Source of the DNA: an uncultured Collinsella sp.
Lineage (GTDB): Bacteria; Actinomycetota; Coriobacteriia; Coriobacteriales; Coriobacteriaceae
Length of the DNA: 23,824 bases
Assembly: GCA_900542965.1 (NCBI GenBank)
Contig: UQPY01000034.1
Span: 1 to 23,824, forward strand
Direction: 5' to 3'
Of the stretch, positions 14,167 to 21,819 are shown piece after piece. The notes beneath the pieces are model-generated. The model did not search any database, was not told the DNA's origin, and saw only the letters and a list, made by a program, of their open reading frames with translations. A program made the translations under genes and the position numbers. Numbering within the stretch: position 1 is the first letter of the stretch; every line of letters starts with the position of its first letter.

Positions 14167-14193
14167 GTTACGCCGTTTGTAAAACGGCGTAAC
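14167..14193 (-). repeat. Hairpin immediately downstream of larE-like gene
   Basis: GTTACGCCGTTT (14167-14178) and AAACGGCGTAAC (14182-14193) form a 12-bp perfect stem with a 3-nt loop, directly adjoining the stop codon of the minus-strand gene. It may act as a 3' end or stability element; there is no long T tract. Confidence 0.5.
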
Positions 14194-15072
14194 CTAAAGG
14201 TTCATGTTGCCGTGGATGTAGGGGGTGACCTCGGGGGAGATATGACCGCAGCCCAGCTCGCGCAGGGCCGATTCGATGGCGGCGGGCAGCGGGGTCTTGC
14301 CCTCGGCATCGACGGCGGTGCCGCCGAGCGCGGCGATCTTGGCGACATCTGCGGGAGCGGCCTCGATATGCATGCAGCCGCCGACCAGGCGTGCACGGAC
14401 CTGAGCCAAGTCAAGATCGTGCAGGTAATCCTCGCAGGCGCGGATCAGGGAGACCTTCTCGAACGTAAGCTCCTCGCCCGTGGGGACGCGGGTGGCAAGG
14501 CAGGCTCCCGCCGGCAGGTTCCAAACGGGATAGCCCCATGCACGCAGCAGCTCGCGCTCTTCGTTCTTGGTAAAGCCGACCTCCATAAGAGGGGAGCGTA
14601 CGCCGAGCTCTTCTGCCGCGCGCATGCCGGGGCGGTAGTCGCCGCGATCACTTGCATTGCTGCCATCGATGACGGTGGGAAAGCCGAGCGACTTGGCGTG
14701 GTTGACGATGGCGGTAAAGCCGGCGTGCTTGCAGTGGTAGCAGCGATTAGCATCGTTGCAGGCTACTTGGGGGAGCTGCAGCTGATCCACCGAAAGATTG
14801 AGCACGGGGAGCTTAAAATGCGGCCCCTCATTGGCTTGTCCATCAACGGACCGCTCAAACGAAGCCTGTTCGGGCGTACCGATGAGCGGCGTGGTGAGAT
14901 GGACGAGGAGGGTATTGGTGGGCATGATGCGGGCGCAGACCGCGGCCAAAAAGCTGCTGTCGACGCCACCGGAAAACCCGATAGCCACGCGCCCGTATGC
15001 CAAAAGCAGCTGTTCGAGCGCCGATAGCTTGTCTTGAAGCTCCTCTGCGGGTGCCGTGGTGTCTAAAATCAT
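14194..15072 (-). CDS. larE: LarE-like ATP-dependent sacrificial sulfur transferase (PP-loop)
   Basis: 292 aa. The PP-loop pyrophosphatase motif GFSGGVDSS (32-40) binds ATP; later landmarks are DGSNASDRGDYRPGMRAA and PAGACLATRVPTGE, where Cys191 aligns with the sulfur-donating cysteine of LarE. In the known pathway LarE adenylates and thiolates the nicotinic-acid-derived precursor of the nickel-pincer cofactor of lactate racemase. RCYHCK gives a Cys111-x2-Cys114 pair, so three cysteines are available, as in LarE forms that use an iron-sulfur cluster as sulfur carrier. No larA, larB or larC is nearby, so it is an orphan in this window and may serve another thiolation. The ATG at 15072 follows AAGGATCG. 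It is divergent from the HAD gene. Confidence 0.83.
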   Translation of the reverse strand: MILDTTAPAEELQDKLSALEQLLLAYGRVAIGFSGGVDSSFLAAVCARIMPTNTLLVHLTTPLIGTPEQASFERSVDGQANEGPHFKLPVLNLSVDQLQLPQVACNDANRCYHCKHAGFTAIVNHAKSLGFPTVIDGSNASDRGDYRPGMRAAEELGVRSPLMEVGFTKNEERELLRAWGYPVWNLPAGACLATRVPTGEELTFEKVSLIRACEDYLHDLDLAQVRARLVGGCMHIEAAPADVAKIAALGGTAVDAEGKTPLPAAIESALRELGCGHISPEVTPYIHGNMNL

Positions 15073-15168
15073 GAAACGATCCTTATCGTTGAGTACTCAA
15101 TCGAAAACTATAATCCTAATGCGTTACTTGCCATAAGACTTCTATCTGTGTAACGAAAGTGCAATATG

Positions 15169-15185
15169 GTATATACGTTATATAC
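15169..15185. promoter_or_regulatory. AT-rich palindrome in the larE / HAD divergent region
   Basis: GTATATA (15169-15175) and TATATAC (15179-15185) flank CGT. TGGTATATA could also be an extended -10 box on the plus strand, and a perfect TATAAT lies at 15109-15114 without a matching -35. The palindrome may be an operator; support is weak. Confidence 0.35.
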
Positions 15186-15245
15186 AAGTTGCCAAATGCG
15201 GTAGAGTTGCAGCAACGCGACAGCGAGAGTCGATGGGGGACCGAT

Positions 15246-15896
15246 ATGATCAAGGCTGTTATTTTTGACATGGATGGAACGCTGGTCGATACCGAGCGTT
15301 TGGGGATTAGGGCCTGGAAGGCAGGCGCCGCTGAGCTGGGGCTCGCGATTGATGATGCGCTGATCCATCAGTTTATCGGCCGCACGCTGCCCGATGTTAT
15401 GGACATCCTCGATAAGCATTACGGCAGCCACGAGACCGCCGAGGCGATCTATGTCCGCCACAAGGAGATTCGCGACGAGATGGTCAAGACCGATCTGGAG
15501 CTTAAGGCCGGCGCCGCCGAGTGCCTAGACGAGCTGCTGGCTGCGGGCTATCACGTGGGTCTAGCGACGTCGTCGCGCCACGTTACCGCCGAGCGCAACC
15601 TTAAAGCATTCGGTCTCTTTGACAAGTTTGAGACCGTGACCTGCGGCGAGGACGTCGTGCACGGCAAGCCCGACCCCGAGATGTATCTGCTCGCCTGCGA
15701 GCGCGCGGGCTTTGCTCCCGAGGAATGTGCCGTGGTCGAGGATTCGCGCAACGGCTGCGTCTCGGGCATTACGGCCGGCTGCTACGTCTTTGCCGTTCCT
15801 GACATTGTTCCGCTGCCGCAGGACGTGGTGGATGGCTGCGAGGCCGTGCTCGATACGTTGTTCGACCTTTCGGCGGCAGTTAAAGCCGCGCGCTAG
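15246..15896 (+). CDS. HAD-superfamily phosphatase or phosphoglucomutase-like hydrolase
   Basis: 216 aa. HAD motif I is FDMDGTLVDTE with nucleophile Asp8 and acid/base Asp10; motif II lies in ATSSRH; motif III is the lysine in HGKPDPEMY; motif IV is VVEDSRNG. A helical cap sits between motifs I and II, the C1-cap type of beta-phosphoglucomutase and sugar-phosphate phosphatases. It probably dephosphorylates or isomerises a small phosphorylated metabolite; the substrate cannot be read. The ATG at 15246 follows GGGGGA and begins the MIKAVIFDMDG typical of the family; 29 upstream in-frame residues are not homologous-looking. It ends before a shared convergent terminator. Confidence 0.88.
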   Translation: MIKAVIFDMDGTLVDTERLGIRAWKAGAAELGLAIDDALIHQFIGRTLPDVMDILDKHYGSHETAEAIYVRHKEIRDEMVKTDLELKAGAAECLDELLAAGYHVGLATSSRHVTAERNLKAFGLFDKFETVTCGEDVVHGKPDPEMYLLACERAGFAPEECAVVEDSRNGCVSGITAGCYVFAVPDIVPLPQDVVDGCEAVLDTLFDLSAAVKAAR

Positions 15897-15935
15897 ACAA
15901 TTGCGGCGTTGAAACGAGCAATTGCCCACGTTTGC

Positions 15936-15983
15936 GCTTAAGCAAAAGGGGCCCGGCAATGGTCGGGCCCCTTTTGCTTAAGC
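15936..15983. terminator. Bidirectional terminator between HAD and LacI genes
   Basis: A 20-bp perfect stem: left arm 15936-15955 (GCTTAAGCAAAAGGGGCCCG), right arm 15964-15983, loop gcaatggt. The A4 and T4 runs are built into the stem, so it can work for both convergent genes. Confidence 0.85.
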
Positions 15984-16009
15984 GGCGACATAGCATACTT
16001 GCGGGCGTG

Positions 16010-17122
16010 CTACAGATACGCGCCTAGGTTGATGGCCGTGGCGTCGGTCTGGCTGCTTGCCTGGGTGCTGGCGCGTTCCAGCAGGAACGGCCGTACGAGT
16101 TCTTGGCGGTTGATATCCTCGGCGGCGGTGACTGCGGTGACGGTGCGCGCGGCAGAGCCGATGCGGACGCGTTTGGTCTTGGCGGCGGGCTTGTTCTCAA
16201 TCTGCTCCATGAGCAGCTGCACGCCCTTGCGGCCAATCTCGTAGCCCGGAGGCGCCACCGTGGTGAGGGGGACCGATCCGCTCCAGGCAAGGGGATTGCC
16301 GTCGCAGCCGGCCACGCGGACCTGCTCGGGGACGGAGATGCCTTTGTCGATCAGCGCCGAGATAACGCCCGACGCCAGTACGTCGGTCAGGCCGATGACA
16401 AAATCGGGGCGCTCGTCGTCGGAGCGCTCGGCAATCTGGGTGCCGATGCTGTAGCCGTCGGCAGCGGTATTCCATTCGCCGGCGTCGATGACTTCGATCT
16501 TGATATCGGGATGCAGGGCGAGAGCCTTGTGAATGCCAAGCACGCGTAGGGTGAGCTGCATAAATGCTGCTCGACCCACAACGACAATATGGCGTGCGCC
16601 GCGGGCGATGGCGAGCTCGGCGATGATGCGACCTTGGGCTTCGTTATCGGCAGCCACGTAGTAGCCGGGCTCGGAACAGTGGATGTCCAGATGGACGATC
16701 GGTACGGGCATTTTAGTCATGGTCGGGTGCCAGTCGGGGGATGCCATGGGCTGAACCATGACGCCGGACATCTGAGTGCCCATAAAGTAGCGCAGGTAAT
16801 GGTCTTCGAGAATGTCGTCGTTGTCGGCGTTGGCGATGAGCAAGTCATAGCCGTGCTTGCGTGCCTCGTTATGGGCGCCGCTGGCAATCTGGAGCGAGAA
16901 GCCGTGGTCGAGACGGGGGAGGACCAGGCCAAAGGACTTGGTGGTGCCGCCCGCGAGCTGACGGGCGCTTTGGTTGGGCAGGTAGCCCAAGCGATTGATG
17001 GTCTCGTTGATGAGCTTGAGGGTCTCGGGGCGCAGCTTTTCGGGGTGGTTGAGCGCGTTGGACACCGTGCCCAGCGAGACCCCTGCCTCGCGCGCGACAT
17101 CGCTGATTTTTATCTTTGCCAT
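16010..17122 (-). CDS. LacI-family transcriptional regulator
   Basis: 370 aa. The N-terminus ISDVAREAGVSLGTVSNALNH is a standard LacI helix-turn-helix, and INRLGYLPNQSARQL is the hinge helix region. A periplasmic-binding-protein-like effector domain follows (DVLASGVISALIDKGISVPEQV). There is a C-terminal tail of about 25 residues beyond the usual end. The ATG at 17122 follows AAAGGGG; the longer ORF runs through an intergenic repeat and is not the start. No sugar operon is adjacent: glmS is divergent but 540 bp away across a repeat cluster, and the HAD gene is convergent. The target is therefore unknown, and may be distant. Confidence 0.87.
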   Translation of the reverse strand: MAKIKISDVAREAGVSLGTVSNALNHPEKLRPETLKLINETINRLGYLPNQSARQLAGGTTKSFGLVLPRLDHGFSLQIASGAHNEARKHGYDLLIANADNDDILEDHYLRYFMGTQMSGVMVQPMASPDWHPTMTKMPVPIVHLDIHCSEPGYYVAADNEAQGRIIAELAIARGARHIVVVGRAAFMQLTLRVLGIHKALALHPDIKIEVIDAGEWNTAADGYSIGTQIAERSDDERPDFVIGLTDVLASGVISALIDKGISVPEQVRVAGCDGNPLAWSGSVPLTTVAPPGYEIGRKGVQLLMEQIENKPAAKTKRVRIGSAARTVTAVTAAEDINRQELVRPFLLERASTQASSQTDATAINLGAYL

Positions 17123-17132
17123 AGCGGCCCCT

Positions 17133-17146
17133 TTGATGCGTTTCAA
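17133..17146. promoter_or_regulatory. Possible autoregulatory operator of the second LacI gene
   Basis: TTGA (17133-17136) and TCAA (17143-17146) form a small inverted repeat around a central CG (17139-17140), just upstream of the LacI start. The arms are short. Confidence 0.25.
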
Positions 17147-17171
17147 GTACAAGCCAGATTGTAGCATCCTA

Positions 17172-17221
17172 AACCTACCAAAAAGGGACAGGTTTATTTT
17201 GGTAGGTTTTATCTGGGGAAA
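17172..17221 (-). repeat. Dispersed 50-bp hairpin repeat, copy 3 (inverted)
   Basis: Minus-strand copy of the repeat at 13494: AACCTACCAAAA pairs with TTTTGGTAGGTT, the loop carries GGGACAGG, and the flank ATCTGGGGAAA matches copy 1. The stem has compensating T-A changes relative to copy 1 (GGTAGG/CCTACC for GGCAGG/CCTGCC), so pairing is kept. Confidence 0.85.
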
Positions 17222-17238
17222 CGCTGCTACTGCCCCGG

Positions 17239-17273
17239 ACCGCCACAAAGGGGACAGGCACCTTTGTGGCGGT
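17239..17273. repeat. REP-like hairpin A
   Basis: ACCGCCACAAAGG (17239-17251) and CCTTTGTGGCGGT (17261-17273) pair perfectly over 13 bp; the loop is GGACAGGCA. GGGACAGG is shared with the 50-bp repeat family. Confidence 0.8.
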
Positions 17274-17297
17274 TTGAGCTGCCCGGGCCTTCAATTG

Positions 17298-17352
17298 TCT
17301 CGATCTGTAACATCTGGACGGCAAAACCGGCTCTACCTGTTACAGATCGAGA
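17298..17352. repeat. REP-like hairpin B
   Basis: TCTCGATCTGTAACA (17298-17312) pairs with TGTTACAGATCGAGA (17338-17352) over 15 bp. The 25-nt loop contains CTGGACGGCAAAACCGGCTC. Confidence 0.8.
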
Positions 17353-17378
17353 GATAGTGCAGGGGCCGAACTGTAATG

Positions 17379-17433
17379 TCTCGATCTGTAACACTAAGCC
17401 GGCTTCCGGAGCCCCAGATGTTACAGATCGAGA
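17379..17433. repeat. REP-like hairpin B', inverted copy of B
   Basis: TCTCGATCTGTAACA (17379-17393) pairs with TGTTACAGATCGAGA (17419-17433). Read on the other strand, its loop starts TCTGG and contains CCGGCT as in hairpin B, so it is the inverted copy. B and B' are the same length. Confidence 0.8.
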
Positions 17434-17458
17434 TCTTTTGCTGGGACAGAGCGCCGCC

Positions 17459-17511
17459 CCGGTCCAAACCACCACAAAGGTGCCTGTCCCCATTGTGGTG
17501 GTTTGGACCGG
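17459..17511. repeat. REP-like hairpin A', inverted copy of A
   Basis: A 19-bp perfect stem: CCGGTCCAAACCACCACAA (17459-17477) with 17493-17511. The loop AGGTGCCTGTCCCCA is the reverse complement of the loop region of hairpin A (GGGACAGGCACCT). Confidence 0.8.
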
Positions 17512-17530
17512 CTGGACGTGTGTGCATCGG

Positions 17531-17554
17531 GTGGTATCTAAGTTGAGATACCAC
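17531..17554 (+). repeat. Short hairpin in the glmS upstream region
   Basis: GTGGTATCT (17531-17539) and AGATACCAC (17546-17554) form a 9-bp perfect stem with loop aagttg. It could be an operator or part of a leader. Confidence 0.45.
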
Positions 17555-17664
17555 TTCTGGTATATCAGCTTGTGCTTGCGTGAGTACAATACTCGAACGT
17601 TATACGTCTCAGCGCCCCTTGTGCGTGGACGTCTTGCAGTCACGCGAACGAAGGGATTTATCCT

Positions 17665-19512
<1,848 letters not shown>

Positions 19513-19534
19513 TTGGTTCCGCCGTTCTAGCGAC

Positions 19535-19573
19535 CAAGGCCCGGCTCCGTTGCAGCGGAGCCGGGCCTTGTTG
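19535..19573 (+). terminator. Terminator after glmS
   Basis: CAAGGCCCGGCTCCG (19535-19549) pairs perfectly with CGGAGCCGGGCCTTG (19556-19570) over 15 bp, followed by TTG. The T tract is short but the stem is strong. Confidence 0.75.
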
Positions 19574-19575
19574 CA

Positions 19576-19625
19576 TTTGCCCAGATAAAACCTGCCAAAA
19601 TAAACCTGTCCCTTTTTGGCAGGTT
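19576..19625 (+). repeat. Dispersed 50-bp hairpin repeat, copy 4
   Basis: Starts TTTGCCCAGATAAAACC and is otherwise nearly identical to copy 1, including the full 12-bp stem. Its right end overlaps the stop codon of the minus-strand GntR gene, so the repeat forms the 3' end of that transcript. Confidence 0.85.
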
Positions 19626-20325
19626 AGCGGAGCTTGCTGGTCTCGAAGTACTTGGGATATTGGTCCAGGACCTCGGTCTGGTTGCGGAACATCATATGCA
19701 GGTGCTTGCTGACCAAAAAGCTCGCCTCGATGGGGTCGCGGCCGGCGATGGCGCGGCGGATTTGCTTGTGTTCGTTAACAATCTCCTGATTGTCGAGCGT
19801 CTGCGTGGCGGCGCGCAGCCAGCGGAAGCGCTCCAGGTCGGCATTGGTCTCTTCGAGCCACGACCACACGGTGCTGCGGCACGCGATGCTAAAGATCATG
19901 CGGTGCATGAGGTTGTCGCTTAAAAAGAAGCCGATGCGATCCTCCTCGGCCATGGTCTTTTCCTGCAGCGCGATGGCTCGGTCGAGCTGCTCGATGCCTG
20001 CCGAGGTGGCACGGGCACAGCACTCCACAATTACCTGCTTTTCCAGGTGCTCGCGAATGTAGCAGGCGCTCTCGGCAAGAGTGAGGTTGATGGGCGAGAC
20101 ATAGGTGCCGCTTTGGGGCACGGTACGCACCAGGCCCTCTTGCGCCAGACGCACCAGCGCCTCGCGCACAGGGGTGCGCCCCATATCCAGGTCGTCGCAA
20201 AGCTGCTTGACGCCTAGTTTTTCGCCCGGCTTGTAGTCCAGGTAGACGATTTTGCGCCGAATGGTGTGGTAGGACTGGTCCTGTAGGCTCATTTCCTGCT
20301 CGCCGACGTGCATCGATTCTTCCAT
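19624..20325 (-). CDS. GntR-family transcriptional regulator (FCD / FadR-like)
   Basis: 233 aa. The winged-helix N-terminal domain shows YHTIRRKIVYLDYKPGEKL, MGRTPVREALVRLAQEGLV and the wing VPQSGTYVSPI. The C-terminal helical FCD domain keeps candidate metal or ligand residues (SDNLMHRMIF; later NEHKQIRRA and SKHLHMMF). Such proteins sense small carboxylates, amino acids or related metabolites. I chose the ATG at 20325, preceded by GCGAGG; the ATG at 20355 has no good ribosome site, so the start is uncertain by ten codons. It is divergent from the YeiH-type transporter gene, whose expression it probably controls. The stop codon lies within dispersed repeat copy 4. Confidence 0.87.
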   Translation of the reverse strand: MEESMHVGEQEMSLQDQSYHTIRRKIVYLDYKPGEKLGVKQLCDDLDMGRTPVREALVRLAQEGLVRTVPQSGTYVSPINLTLAESACYIREHLEKQVIVECCARATSAGIEQLDRAIALQEKTMAEEDRIGFFLSDNLMHRMIFSIACRSTVWSWLEETNADLERFRWLRAATQTLDNQEIVNEHKQIRRAIAGRDPIEASFLVSKHLHMMFRNQTEVLDQYPKYFETSKLR

Positions 20326-20518
20326 AGTGCCTCGCAACCGTTCTATCACACTCATATATCAGCTGTTAATTATGCCGCGAATCAGCTCTCCGCGGTGGGT
20401 AATTCGGCTGTCGTCCGAGAACTATTGCGGCATCTTAGTCTGTGTTTGCGTAGGGCTGTGCTCAATGTTGCCGTATCATAAGCCGTCGCAAACGTGAAAT
20501 AGAAAGAAGGAATCCCAT
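20326..20518. other. Divergent promoter region between GntR and YeiH genes
   Basis: 193 bp, no gene. A possible -10 TATCAT lies at 20474-20479 for the transporter gene, without a well-spaced -35. An imperfect inverted repeat of GCCGCGAAT and ATTCGGC spans about 20373-20408. No operator can be assigned with confidence. Confidence 0.35.
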
Positions 20519-21553
20519 ATGCAACTGGCGAATATCGTACGCGAGCGCTGGAAGGGCGTCTTGTTCTGCCTGATCGTCGCCATCCCCGCGACGTTACTCG
20601 GCAAACAGATTGAGGTGGTCGGCGGTCCGGTGTTTGCCATCCTCTTTGGCATGGTCCTGGCACTCGTCTTTCCCAAGAATCGTCGCGAACAGCTCGCCGC
20701 CGGTGTCACCTATACGTCTAAAAAAGTCTTGCAGTACGCGGTAATCCTGCTTGGCTTTGGCATGAACCTCTCGCAGATTCTGTCCAAAGGCGCTCAGTCG
20801 CTGCCGATTATCGTGGCGACGATCTCGACCTCGCTTGTCATCGCTTTCGTGCTCTGCCGCGTTATGAACGTGCCGGGCAAGATCGCGACGCTTGTGGGTG
20901 TGGGTTCGTCGATTTGCGGCGGTTCTGCCATCGCCGCGACCGCACCCGTCATCGATGCCGACGATCGCGAGATTGCCCAGGCTATTTCGGTCATCTTCCT
21001 GTTTAACGTTATCGCGGCGCTCGTGTTTCCGACGCTCGGCGGCATGCTCGGGCTGACCAACGAGGGCTTTGGCCTGTTTGCCGGCACCGCCATCAACGAC
21101 ACCTCGTCGGTAACGGCTGCGGCGAGCGCCTGGGACAGTATGCATCCCGGCGCCAATGTGCTCGAAAGCGCCACGGTGGTCAAGCTTACCAGGACGCTGG
21201 CCATTATTCCCATTACGTTGGTTCTCGCTTGCTGGCAGATGCATCTGGCGCGCAAGGCCGGCGGCGACGCCAAAAGCACGTTCTCGCTTAAACGCGCGTT
21301 TCCCATGTTCGTGCTGTTCTTTGTGCTGGCGAGCGTAATCACTACGGTGCTTCAGCTTCCTGCATCCATTACGGCGCCCATCAAGGAACTGTCGAAGTTC
21401 TTTATCGTGATGGCCATGGCGGCTATTGGCTTTAATACCGATATCGTCGAGCTGGTCAAAAAGGGCGGCAAGCCCATCGCATTGGGCTTTTGCTGCTGGA
21501 TTGGCATTGCTTGCATGAGTTTGGGAATGCAGCACGTGCTGGGAATCTGGTAG
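20519..21553 (+). CDS. YeiH/UPF0324 family membrane transporter (putative sulfate exporter family)
   Basis: 344 aa, about ten hydrophobic segments, the normal length for UPF0324 (YeiH). The signature VGVGSSICGGSAIAATAPV (126-144) is clear, as are LLGFGMNLSQIL and AGTAINDTSSVTAAASAW. Members are annotated as putative sulfate exporters on limited evidence; a few are tied to sulfonate or thiosulfate metabolism in other bacteria. No sulfur gene is adjacent here apart from the distant LarE-like gene, so the substrate is open. The ATG at 20519 follows AGAAGGAA. A divergent GntR/FCD regulator is its likely controller. Confidence 0.9.
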   Translation: MQLANIVRERWKGVLFCLIVAIPATLLGKQIEVVGGPVFAILFGMVLALVFPKNRREQLAAGVTYTSKKVLQYAVILLGFGMNLSQILSKGAQSLPIIVATISTSLVIAFVLCRVMNVPGKIATLVGVGSSICGGSAIAATAPVIDADDREIAQAISVIFLFNVIAALVFPTLGGMLGLTNEGFGLFAGTAINDTSSVTAAASAWDSMHPGANVLESATVVKLTRTLAIIPITLVLACWQMHLARKAGGDAKSTFSLKRAFPMFVLFFVLASVITTVLQLPASITAPIKELSKFFIVMAMAAIGFNTDIVELVKKGGKPIALGFCCWIGIACMSLGMQHVLGIW

Positions 21554-21605
21554 AGAAGTAACTGATTTGCGTGCTGCGTGCTGGCGAGCGCATGTCCGCG
21601 GTGGA

Positions 21606-21693
21606 GCGATAGGAGCTCTTGCGGGTATGGCTTGTCCGCAGGTTGATAGGTCCCGAAGAGCTCTTATCGCCCCGCCAGGATGGCGATGCGGGG
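21606..21693 (+). promoter_or_regulatory. Structured element between the YeiH and Fis-type regulator genes
   Basis: GCGATAGGAGCTCTT (21606-21620) pairs with AAGAGCTCTTATCGC (21656-21670) over 15 positions with one wobble; an inner GCGG/CCGC stem sits in its loop. CCCCGC/GCGGGG (21670-21675, 21688-21693) forms the next stem. No T tract follows, so it is not a standard terminator. It may be a leader RNA of the downstream gene. Confidence 0.45.
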
Positions 21694-21769
21694 CAACACC
21701 TATACTCGCAGGACGGCGCTTTCTGCCCTATAGTGTTTGGTGAGCAATATCGTTCAATTTTGAAACACT

Positions 21770-21783
21770 CGGTCGTGCGACCG
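21770..21783. promoter_or_regulatory. Short palindrome upstream of the Fis-type regulator
   Basis: CGGTCG (21770-21775) and CGACCG (21778-21783) with a 2-nt spacer lie about 37 bp before the start codon. It could be an operator, perhaps autoregulatory. Confidence 0.3.
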
Positions 21784-21819
21784 TCGGCGGTTGCACGTCG
21801 CCGCGGACAGGGGCAAATC

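Larger units (their letters stand above)
13412..14193. other. Gene-free island rich in inverted repeats
   Basis: 782 bp without a credible gene on either strand. From left to right it holds the operon terminator, a 50-bp dispersed repeat, a cluster of TTAGAGAGA motifs with a 66-bp palindrome, an imperfect hairpin (13908-13956), a second direct copy of the dispersed repeat, a bulged hairpin (14090-14116) and a 12-bp hairpin next to the larE stop (14167-14193). The base composition is more AT-rich than the flanking genes, in keeping with foreign or selfish DNA. Confidence 0.6.
17123..17664. other. Intergenic region between LacI and glmS, filled with REP-like repeats
   Basis: 542 bp with no gene. 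It holds dispersed repeat copy 3 (17172-17221), an inverted pair of 'CCACAAAGG' hairpins (17239-17273 and 17459-17511) enclosing an inverted pair of 'TCTCGATCTGTAAC' hairpins (17298-17352 and 17379-17433), and a short hairpin in the glmS leader (17531-17554). A possible glmS -10 box TACAAT lies at 17585-17590, without a clear -35. Confidence 0.65.

Noticed and set aside
14080..15027. 315-codon plus-strand frame over the larE-like gene
   Set aside because: The minus strand encodes a clear PP-loop sulfur transferase with a good start; the plus-strand product has no family motif.
17123..17248. 42-codon N-terminal extension of the second LacI regulator
   Set aside because: It is translated from the dispersed hairpin repeat and has no ribosome site, whereas the ATG at 17122 directly precedes the conserved HTH.
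17512..17664. glmS ribozyme or riboswitch in the glmS leader
   Set aside because: I looked for a compact structured leader of the glmS ribozyme type next to the start codon and saw only one short hairpin and no recognisable core.
21619..21819. 67-codon N-terminal extension of the Fis-type regulator
   Set aside because: It crosses the structured hairpin element and lacks a good ribosome site; the ATG at 21820 has ACAGGGG at suitable spacing.
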